From: JBGPTK01 sp963797765
Lineage (GTDB): Bacteria; Acidobacteriota; Terriglobia; Acidiferrales; UBA7541
Direction: 5' to 3'
Length of the DNA stretch: 64,000 bases
Assembly (NCBI GenBank): GCA_963797765.1
Contig: CAWCQU010000003.1
Span: forward strand, 1,922,001-1,986,000
The notes under the pieces were generated by a model. It ran no database searches, had not been told where the DNA came from, and saw only the letters and a list, made by a program, of their open reading frames with translations. The stretch's first letter is position 1, and each line of letters opens with the position of its first letter. This document shows positions 1 to 7,124 of the stretch, piece after piece. Made by a program: the position numbers and the translations under genes.

Positions 1-513
1 TCAGTACTAAATGCAGCCTGCTTAAGGCTCCCGTCGTCCAATTCAAATGTCCTAGGGGCTTTTCGATGGACGGCAGCCCAAGCGTGATCCAGACTCCTGT
101 CATAATTCGTTGTCACGATCGCCTCGAACGGCAACGCCGCTAACATTCGGAGCGCATCTGAATCTGATTTCCTGTCCTCAAAAGGGGATGCGAGCTCACG
201 GAATTTTTCACCCTCGGGAATGAGATCTACAAAATTTGTAATATGATATCGCATCTGCTAACAGGCCAGCTTGTTTGCGAACTCGCATGATTGCTGCGGT
301 TTCATTCTCATATCTAGCTGCAACTCCCACCAGATGTTCGACGAAGCCAGGCCAATCTGGAAGACCTGCGCGGACCCCGACCCCGGCGCCAGCGAACAGA
401 ATAGTTCTTTGTTCCGTGAGGAGCTTGACCAGGAAATCACAGATTTTGTCTGCAGCAGTGGCATCGCGCACGCGTTGCTCCGATTCTTTTACCTTAATAT
501 CCTATTTAGACAT
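1..513 (-). pseudogene. SIR2-like domain protein, partial and disrupted
   Basis: A GTG at 471 opens a frame whose translation has the NAD-binding signature LFAGAGVGVRAGLPDW (SIR2_2-type domain). That frame stops at about 208. The adjacent frame continues the protein from the 4-base A run at 231-234 (T run on the coding strand) through PFEAIVTTNYDRSLDHAW, the second conserved SIR2-like block, and is open to the left edge. One base gained or lost there restores a continuous protein. Upstream, an ATG at 513 is followed after two codons by TAG (502-504) in the same frame as the GTG, so the natural start may also be lost. Such SIR2 proteins bind or hydrolyse NAD and some act in phage defence, but no partner gene is visible. 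The C-terminus lies outside the window. Confidence 0.7.
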
Positions 514-662
514 CTAAAGGTTAGTTTATAACTTCCAAATCATATTTAGGACTTACCTACCCCTCTCAATCCGAAGCGTTAATAGATCAGCTACTGACTA
601 CTGTCAAGCAGAACAATCGGGTCGCGTTCTGGCGGGTGGTCTGGCTGATTAGATGACGTTGT

Positions 663-723
663 CGGCTCCTTCCTCCGAGTAAACTTGGTAGCGCGAACGA
701 CCAAGGCTCGGAAAAAGGAGCCG
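663..723 (+). promoter_or_regulatory. Long hairpin covering the ribosome binding site of the IS110 transposase
   Basis: Three stacked perfect stems are visible: 663-671 with 715-723 (9 bp), 675-679 with 707-711 (5 bp), and 684-689 with 700-705 (6 bp), closed by a 10-base loop. The right arm contains AAGGAG (715-720), which is the ribosome binding site of the ATG at 728. IS elements often hide the transposase start this way so that transcripts entering from outside are not translated. The position is also where IS110-group elements encode their bridge RNA, so part of that RNA may be what is seen. Which of the two applies cannot be decided from sequence alone. Confidence 0.65.
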
Positions 724-727
724 AGCA

Positions 728-1027
728 ATGATAATTATCGGATGTGATTTTCACACACGTTACCAGCAGATTGCCATGGCCAACGACGAGACAGGAGAAC
801 TGCTTCTGGAGCGGCGTCTGGATCACCAGAGCGGTGAAGCGCAGGCGTTCTACCGGGATTTGCGGGGACCGGTGCGGGTGGGCATCGAAGCGACCGGTCC
901 GATTCACTGGTTCGAGCGTTTGCTAACGGAACTCGGTCACGAACTTTGGATCGGAGACTCCGCGAAGATTCGCGCCAGCGAAGTGCGCAAGCAAAAAACC
1001 GACGAACGGCGGGTGGGGCAGGTTTAA
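728..1027 (+). pseudogene. IS110-family transposase, N-terminal fragment
   Basis: The product begins MIIIGCDFHTRYQQIA and contains VRVGIEATGPIHWFERLL and AAEVRKQKTD-like text, the N-terminal RuvC-like (DEDD) half of IS110 transposases. The first Asp is at residue 7 and the Glu of GIEATG near residue 57. Full-length members have roughly 300-400 residues. Here the match ends after about 93 codons (near 1006) at KQKTDE, where the directly repeated sequence starting at 1007 takes over and supplies the stop at 1025-1027. The C-terminal Tnp_20 serine domain is absent, so the element cannot move by itself. Confidence 0.85.
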
Positions 1028-1282
1028 CGAGTCGAGATGAATTTGGGTGTGGGTGCCCCATCTTTTCGTTTTTTGAAAAGGTGGGGTTCTTCTGCATTTG
1101 TTTGAAATCTTGGCGTTTCTCCAGATGGTCCTGTTTCAATTTATCTTGCACGGAAGAGAGGCCGAAATCGCCGCCCATCCCAATGAAGCCACGGGAATGG
1201 GGCGCCCGGCAAAATGTACCCTCCAAAAAAGGTCTTGACTTCTTAGATACCTTTGTGGTAAATAGTGGTATGAAAGAATACG
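1007..1282. repeat. Direct repeat, copy A (~276 bp)
   Basis: This copy matches 1434-1702 over nearly its whole length, with scattered substitutions and a 6-base insertion (GGGTGT) near 1046. It contains a 12-bp inverted repeat (1056-1067 with 1075-1086, loop of 7) and ends at an ATG (1270). Just before the ATG lies a promoter-like pair, TTGACT (1235-1240) and TAAATA (1259-1264), 18 bases apart. It starts exactly where the IS110 fragment ends. Function unknown: it could be part of a mobile element or a duplicated gene-leader region. Confidence 0.8.
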
Positions 1283-1433
1283 AAAACTCCTTCCGTTGGC
1301 GCCCTCCCGCAGCGATTCCGGCTTTAGACTGCACCGTTACCTGCGCCTCCGCACTCGCGTTTCCGCCCACTATCGGCTTCAATTTCAATTCGTCCCACGC
1401 AAGAAACCCGAGCGAAAACACCGAGTTTCTAAT

Positions 1434-1702
1434 CGGCGGGTGGAACAGGTTAGACCAGTCGAAATGAATTTGGGTGCCCCATCTTTTCGGTTTCTGAAAA
1501 GGTGGGGTTCTTCTGTATTTGCTCGAAATCTTGGCGCCTCCATGTGGTCCTGTTTCAAATTATCTTGCATGGACAGAGAGGCCGGAATCGCCGCCCATCC
1601 TAATGAAGACGTGAGGAATGCGCGCGCGGCAAAATGTACCCTCCCAAAAAGGTCTTGACTTCTTAGGTACCTTTATGGTAAATAGTGGTATGAGGGAATA
1701 TG
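1434..1702. repeat. Direct repeat, copy B (~269 bp)
   Basis: Second copy of the 1007-1282 repeat, separated from it by 151 bp. The hairpin (1477-1488 with 1496-1507) and the promoter-like pair TTGACT (1655-1660) / TAAATA (1679-1684) are both kept, as is the ATG at 1690. The sequence diverges immediately after the ATG region, so each copy leads into a different downstream sequence. Confidence 0.8.
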
Positions 1703-2052
1703 GCAGCGCTGCCCAGGCAACACGGTCAGCCTCCGATTCCTGCCTACCAACTTCCTCTGCTCGACACGTTCCGCGTCAAACTCACATTGAAAACCTGCGC
1801 CTCGAGCAATTGCCTTTCGGAGGGAGGAAGCGCGCGTTCCGAGGGACAATACGGGCAGCAAAATGGCGATTTCTAATCGCCACCACGGATCACAGTCGAA
1901 AACCTGTAAACGCCCTGAATACTGCGGGATATGAATTTCTAATCGCTCCTATATCGCCTGTTTTGGAGCGATTATTTTCGCGGTCCGTTTTTGCGATGGA
2001 TTTGATGCACAGACCCTTGTCAGTGCGGCCAGGAACGGGCGCGGTGGAAAGA
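1703..2052. other. No gene recognised
   Basis: About 350 bp between repeat copy B and the end of the FAD oxidoreductase gene. The open frame running through it continues as antisense of that gene and shows no recognisable motif. Nothing supported is seen here. Confidence 0.5.
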
Positions 2053-3638
2053 TTAGCGCTTGAGGTGTTTGCGGATTTCGCGGGCGGCGTTGTAGCCGCT
2101 GGCGCCGGTGAAACTGGCGCCGGGGTGGGTGCCGGAACCGCAGAGATAGAGATGGCGGATGGGAGTGCTGTAGCGCGACCAACCGAGCAGCGGGCGCATG
2201 GTGAAAAGTTGATCGAGGGCGGGCTCGCCATGGAAAATGTGGCCGCCGGTAAGGCCGTAATTCACTTCGAGATCCTTGGGAGTGAGCACTTCGCCGTCGA
2301 GAAGGAGCGAGCCGATATCGGGAATGTATTCTTCGAGCGTTTCGACGACGGCATCACTGAGCGCTTCGCGATGCGCGTCCCAATCGCCCGATTTTAAATG
2401 GTAAGGTGCGAAGTGAGCGAAGATGGACATGACGTGCTGGCCGGCAGGGGCGAGCGAAGGATCGGCGAGCGTTGGAACGGTGACTTCGAGAAACGGGCGG
2501 CGGGAAAATTCACCGTATTTGGAAGCGTCAAAGGCTCGCTCCATGGAATCAATATCCGGGCCGATGTGGATGCGGCCGGAAAGCGTGCCGTTGGATGCGC
2601 CTTCGAGTGCCTTGAACTGCGGCGGGCCGGAGAGCGCGAGATTAATTTTGGCGACAGCGCCATTCGAGCGGTAGTGCTGGACTTTGGCGAGGAAGCTAGG
2701 ATCGAGCGTGACCGGATCGAGCAGTTTGAGGAATGTGCGCTTGGGATCGGCGTTGGAGATCACGGCGCGCGCGGGAATTTCTTCGCCATCGGCGAGGACA
2801 ACGCCGGTAACCGCGCCTCGTTTTACGGTGATTTGCGCGACTTCGGCGCGGGTGCGGATTTGCGCGCCCGCTTTCTGAGCGACCGCGGCCATGGCTTGCG
2901 TGAGTCCGCCCATGCCTCCGCGGGGAATGGATGCGACTCCGGCGTAGTGGGATTCGGCGGCGGCACGCAGCATCAGCACGGCGGTGGTCCCGGCGACGCG
3001 GGACCGGTGGCTGTTCCGAAAATGGCGCGGCCCGCAATCGCGGCTTGCAATAAATCGGATTCAAACCATTCCGAGGCGAAATCAGCGACAGCCATGGGGC
3101 CCCAACGCAGCAGGCGCTGCATATCTTTTTTGCCGAGGCCGCGAAAATTTCTGCCGAGATTGAGCAAACGGAAAATATCGGAGGAGGAAGGATCTTCAAT
3201 ATCGGGCGGGGTGAGGGTGATCAATTGGCTTAGAAATTGAGTGATGCGGTCGAGAACGGATTCGAATTCGAGGAATTTTCCGGCATCGCGCGGGGAATAT
3301 TTGGCGATGCTTTGCGCGGACTTCGCGGGATCGTTGTAGAGCACGATCGAACGGCCATCCAGCGCGGGAGCAAAAATGCGAACGTCGGGCTCGATCAATT
3401 GAAATCCAAATTGTTCGAGCTTCATTTCCTGGGCGATGACGGGAAGCAGCGGGCCAAACGTGTGCGCAATGGTGGAAGCGCGGAAACCGGGATGGAATTC
3501 CTCGGTGACGGCGACGCCGCCAACGATGGGACGGCGCTCGAGGACAATGGGCTTGAATCCCGCCTTGGCGAGATAGAAAGCAGTGACGAGGCCGTTGTGC
3601 CCGGCGCCAATGATTACGACATTGCCTTTCGTGGCCAT
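2053..3638 (-). pseudogene. Phytoene desaturase-like FAD oxidoreductase, one frameshift
   Basis: N-terminal part 3638 to about 3000 begins with the dinucleotide-binding motif IIGAGHNGLV (residues 9-18) and the ERRPIVGGVAVTEE continuation typical of the phytoene desaturase/PYROXD2 group. The frame then ends in GTATGPASPGPPPC. The frame shifted by one base continues the protein as RVAGTTAVLMLRAAAE and runs to the C-terminal FAD-contact block LYLCGSGTHPGASFTG, stopping at 2053. Restoring one base in the GGG run at 3000-3002 gives one protein of about 528 residues, the same length as its intact neighbour at 3769-5361. Substrate unknown: family members oxidise carotenoid precursors or other polyenes. 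This is either a recent pseudogene or an assembly error. Confidence 0.85.
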
Positions 3639-3671
3639 ACGTTTAGTTTGAAGAGTTATATTCCTAGCTGA

Positions 3672-3730
3672 CCTCAGGGGTTAAAACCCCTGAGGCTAGC
3701 GTGCGATTATGTCGGAGCTGAAGCTCCGAC
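3672..3730. repeat. Two adjacent perfect hairpins
   Basis: The first hairpin has an 11-bp stem (3672-3682 with 3685-3695) and a 2-base loop. The second has a 9-bp stem (3711-3719 with 3722-3730), loop GA, and is followed by CCCCCTAAAAA. They lie between the two tandem FAD oxidoreductase genes and may terminate or stabilise transcripts. The second belongs with the hairpin at 19765-19782, which has the same CTGAAG centre. Confidence 0.75.
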
Positions 3731-3768
3731 CCCCTAAAAAGCCACTCCCGAATTTCTGAATCAAAACG

Positions 3769-5361
3769 CTAATTGGATTTTCCGGCGCCGTCTTTTAACA
3801 TTTCGACGGCTGCCAGGCGGCCGGGCGCTCCCATGATTCCTCCGCCGGGATGCGTGGCCGATCCACACATATATAGATTGCGAATCGGAGTGCGGTACCG
3901 CGCCCAACCGGCGACCGGGCGCAGAAAAAATAATTGTTCGAGCGAAAGTTCGCCCTGGAAAATGTTGCCTTCGGTGAGGCCGACCAAGCGCTCGATATCG
4001 AGCGGCGTGAGAACCTGGCGGCCGATGATAATTTTTTTGATGTTGGGGGCATATTGGGCGAGCGTATCGATTACAGCGTCGCCGAATGCCTCGCGTTTCT
4101 GATCCCAATTCCCTTCCCGTAATTTATAAGGTGCGTACTGAACGAAACAGGAAAGCACGTGCTTGCCCGGTGGCGCGACGGATGGATCAGTAAGGCTGGG
4201 AATCACGATGTCAATGTAAGGGCGGCGGGAGAAATCGCCGTACTTGGCATCGTCGTAGGCGCGCTCCATGTATTCGAGGGAGGGCGAAATGGACATTGCG
4301 CCGCGCAGATGCGCGCCGGGACCGGGGAGGCAGGTGAAATCCGGCAGCGCGTCGAGCGCGAGATTTACTTTGCCGGAAGAGCCGCGATATTTGTAGCGGC
4401 GAACTTCTTCGACGAACTCAGCGGGCAGTTCTTTCGGCTCCATCAGCTTGAGGAAAGTGAGATTGGGATCGACGCTGGAAGAGACCGATCCGGCTTGAAT
4501 TTCCTCGCCGTTTTCGAGCACGACTCCAGTTGCGCGGCCTTCCTTCATCAGAATTCGTGATACCGGGGCTAGGGTGCGAATTTCGACTCCCGCTTCACGG
4601 GCGGCCGAGGCGATGGCGTTTGAGATCGCGCCAGTGCCGCCACGGCTGAATCCCCAGGCGCGGAATGCGCCGTCAATTTCGCCCATGTAATGATGAAGCA
4701 AAACGTAAGCGGTGCCCGGCGAGCGGACTCCGAGAAACGTGCCGATGATTCCGGAAGCCGACATAGTGGCTTTTAGGACGTCGGTTTCAAACCACTGATC
4801 GAGAAAATCGGCGGCGCTCATGGTCATGAGCTGGACGAGGTTGTATTTGTCTTCGGCCGGGAGAGATTGGAAGCGCTTGCCGAGGAACAGGAGTTTTTTC
4901 AGATCGCGCGGATCGAGCGAAGTGGGGTCGGGCGGAACCATGGCGAGCAACGGCTTGACGAAATGGCACATCGCTACCATGGCTTTTCCGAATTCGTCGT
5001 AGGCTTCGGCGTCGACGCGGGAGTGTTCGGCGATGGCGCGGCGGGTTTTGGCGTGGTCATTCACGCGCCAGAGGTATTTTCCCTGAAGCATGGGAGTGAA
5101 AGTGCCGTCGAGTGGAAGGATTTCCAGGCCGTGACGCGGCAAATCGAGATCGCGAATGATTTCCGGGCGGAGAAGAGAAACGACGTAGGAGCAGACAGAA
5201 AATTGAAAGCCGGGGAATATCTCTTCGGTCACGGCTGCGCCGCCAAGGACGTAGCGCTTTTCCAGGACTAGGACTTTTTTGCCTGCGCGGGCGAGGTAGG
5301 CCGCGTTGACCAGGCCGTTGTGGCCGCCGCCGATCACGATTACGTCGTAGCGAGAGGGCAT
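3769..5361 (-). CDS. Phytoene desaturase-like NAD(P)/FAD-dependent oxidoreductase
   Basis: A 530-residue protein. GGGHNG at residues 11-16 is the FAD/NAD-binding glycine motif, followed by LEKRYVLGGAAVTEE. The C-terminal block LYMCGSATHPGGGIMG contacts FAD in this family. The start is set at ATG 5361 (MPSRYDVIV) because the open frame upstream of it adds 19 residues that do not fit the family. It is an intact paralogue of the frameshifted gene at 2053-3638 on the same strand. The proteins are carotenoid-desaturase-like, but no phytoene synthase or cyclase lies nearby, so the substrate is not known. Confidence 0.9.
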   Translation of the reverse strand: MPSRYDVIVIGGGHNGLVNAAYLARAGKKVLVLEKRYVLGGAAVTEEIFPGFQFSVCSYVVSLLRPEIIRDLDLPRHGLEILPLDGTFTPMLQGKYLWRVNDHAKTRRAIAEHSRVDAEAYDEFGKAMVAMCHFVKPLLAMVPPDPTSLDPRDLKKLLFLGKRFQSLPAEDKYNLVQLMTMSAADFLDQWFETDVLKATMSASGIIGTFLGVRSPGTAYVLLHHYMGEIDGAFRAWGFSRGGTGAISNAIASAAREAGVEIRTLAPVSRILMKEGRATGVVLENGEEIQAGSVSSSVDPNLTFLKLMEPKELPAEFVEEVRRYKYRGSSGKVNLALDALPDFTCLPGPGAHLRGAMSISPSLEYMERAYDDAKYGDFSRRPYIDIVIPSLTDPSVAPPGKHVLSCFVQYAPYKLREGNWDQKREAFGDAVIDTLAQYAPNIKKIIIGRQVLTPLDIERLVGLTEGNIFQGELSLEQLFFLRPVAGWARYRTPIRNLYMCGSATHPGGGIMGAPGRLAAVEMLKDGAGKSN

Positions 5362-5418
5362 AGTTGATTTTGCGCCGCTGTGCGCGATTGCCGTGCACGT
5401 GCAGCGGAAGGATTGCAC

Positions 5419-5807
5419 ATTCTACTGGGGTGTGGGCGATGCTACAAGTTTGGTTTGGGGAGGGGGGATACGCTGGGAGATCGAAGCAAGGGAGTAGCGG
5501 AATGCTGCGCTGGGTTCCTCGCCCCTGTTTATTTTGCTTGAGCGGGCGGTGTGGGCGTGGGCTCGGAATGTCGTCGAACCCGTGGGCGCCCATTTGTTGG
5601 ACAAAATGAGAGTATCCAGGATGCGGATTGGCCCAGGGGCGCGGCCCTTTGAGGCTCAGGGTAAACTGAAGCCGGCCCCTACAAATACTAGACCGCTACA
5701 AACCGGCTGGTCGCCCGACGGGCGGGCGCAGCCCTTCGCGGCTCAGGGTAAACAAGCAGCGCCCCTACAAACAGCCTGTTTGCCTGGGCTACTCGCAAAT
5801 GGCGCTG
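5419..5807. other. Gene-free stretch with repeats
   Basis: Between the divergent starts of the FAD oxidoreductase and the GcvT-like gene. It holds one copy of the TTCCTCGCCCC...GGAATG repeat (about 5510-5577) and two tandem copies of the GGGCGC...GCCCCTACA repeat (5637-5686 and 5724-5772). The short open frames here follow the repeats and are not credible genes. Confidence 0.6.
5637..5772. repeat. Two copies of a dispersed intergenic repeat
   Basis: The copies at 5637-5686 and 5724-5772 share GGGCGC(G/A)GCCCTT, GGCTCAGGGTAAAC and the end GCCCCTACAAA. Related copies are at 11558-11611, 14238-14263 and 14303-14327. Each copy is partly self-complementary (GGGCGC to GCGCCC). Confidence 0.7.
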
Positions 5808-5808
5808 C

Positions 5809-5838
5809 TTGCGGCGGCATCTGCCGGACGACTATAAT
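5809..5838 (+). promoter_or_regulatory. Probable promoter of the GcvT-like gene
   Basis: A perfect TATAAT (5833-5838) lies 18 bases after TTGCGG (5809-5814) and about 70 bases before the GTG start at 5908. The -10 box is strong and the -35 box weak. Confidence 0.45.
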
Positions 5839-5907
5839 TCGCGCGACAGTCTGAGATGTAGCACAGTGTTAAGAGCGGGGATTTGGCATAGGGCCGGAGG
5901 TATTTTT

Positions 5908-7107
5908 GTGCCTATTGGAACCGCGTTTCATGAACGGACTTTTTCGCTTTGCGAGAGTTTGAACTATCGCGAATGGTCGGGTTACTACACCGTTAGCGCT
6001 TACGAGACTCATCACGAGCATGAATACAATGCGATCCGGAATGCGGCGGCGGTGATTGATGTGTCTCCGCTGTTTAAATATTGGATCACGGGGCCGGACG
6101 CGAGCAAGTTTGTGAACCGGGTGATCACGCGAGACATCCGGAAAGTTGCCGTGGGACAGGTGATTTACTGCTGCTGGTGCGATGAACAGGGAAAAGTAAT
6201 TGATGACGGCACGATTTCGCGGCTGGAAGAAAACACGTACCGGTGGACCGCGGCCGATCCCAGCTTGAGATGGTTCCGGCAGAACGCGCTGGGGCTGGCC
6301 GTGCAGATCGACGACATTTCCGAAGAAGTGGCGGCGCTGGCGCTGCAGGGACCGACGTCGGCTCGCTTGCTGGCGAGCGTGGCGGATGCGGACGTTGCGA
6401 ACCTGAAATATTTTCGCGTGACTCAGGGTAAGATCGGCGGCGTGAAGGTGGATATTTCGCGAACCGGATATACCGGCGACCTCGGATATGAAGTGTGGAT
6501 GCCGTGGAAAGATGCGGTGAAAGTGTGGGACGCGATTTTTGAGGCGGGGCAATCGTTTGATTTGCATGCCGCGGGGATGCTGGCGCTGGACGTTGCGCGC
6601 ATCGAAGCGGGATTGCTGCTGATCGAAGTGGATTACATCAGCAGCAAGAAGGCGCTGATCGAATCGCAGAAATATTCGCCTTACGAATTGGTGTTCGGAA
6701 AAATGGTGCATCTGGATAAAGAGCATTTTGTGGGGCGGAACGCATTGGAGGCGGAAAACAAGCGCGGGCCTGAACGGAAAATCGTGGGGTTGGATATTCG
6801 CTGGGAAGATATTGAGGGACATTACGAAGCGCTGGGCCTGGCGCCACAGGTTCCCGCGATCGCATCGCGGGCGGCTGTGCCTGTTTACCGCAAGGGGAAG
6901 CAGGTGGGCAAGGCGACATCGACGACGTGGTCGCCTACGCTAAAGAAGATGATTGCACTGGCGTGCGTCGAGAGTGAATACGCGGGGGTGGGAACTTCAC
7001 TGGAAATGGAACTCACCGTGGAGGCAGTCCGTCATAGAGTAAGTGCCACAGTGGCTGCATTGCCATTTTTTAATCCGGCGCGCAAGACCGCTACGCCGGC
7101 TACCTGA
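5908..7107 (+). CDS. GcvT-like aminomethyltransferase family protein
   Basis: A 399-residue protein of the GcvT/DmdA/YgfZ fold, which binds folate and moves one-carbon groups. Family text is clear: NAAAVIDVSPLFKYWITGPDA, QGPTSARLL, ISRTGYTGDLGYEVW near residues 188-202, and a C-terminal GcvT_C part with HFVGRNALEAE. The GTG at 5908 is chosen because GGAGG lies 7 bases before it; the open frame upstream adds unrelated residues. No gcvH or gcvP genes are nearby, so it is probably a stand-alone demethylase rather than part of the glycine cleavage system. The S9A peptidase follows after 17 bp and may be co-transcribed. Confidence 0.88.
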   Translation: MPIGTAFHERTFSLCESLNYREWSGYYTVSAYETHHEHEYNAIRNAAAVIDVSPLFKYWITGPDASKFVNRVITRDIRKVAVGQVIYCCWCDEQGKVIDDGTISRLEENTYRWTAADPSLRWFRQNALGLAVQIDDISEEVAALALQGPTSARLLASVADADVANLKYFRVTQGKIGGVKVDISRTGYTGDLGYEVWMPWKDAVKVWDAIFEAGQSFDLHAAGMLALDVARIEAGLLLIEVDYISSKKALIESQKYSPYELVFGKMVHLDKEHFVGRNALEAENKRGPERKIVGLDIRWEDIEGHYEALGLAPQVPAIASRAAVPVYRKGKQVGKATSTTWSPTLKKMIALACVESEYAGVGTSLEMELTVEAVRHRVSATVAALPFFNPARKTATPAT

Positions 7108-7124
7108 TCATTTAAAGGACCGTC

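Noticed and set aside
1618..2231. Tandem repeat copies as a CRISPR-like array
   Set aside because: Only two long copies exist, with unequal content and no spacers of constant length.
1618..3671. Long plus-strand open frames (1618-2397, 2398-3240, 3237-3671)
   Set aside because: They are antisense to the minus-strand FAD oxidoreductase, whose protein has clear motifs; the plus-strand translations have none.
5908..7107. Glycine riboswitch before the GcvT-like gene
   Set aside because: The 70-base leader after the promoter is too short and lacks the paired aptamer structure.
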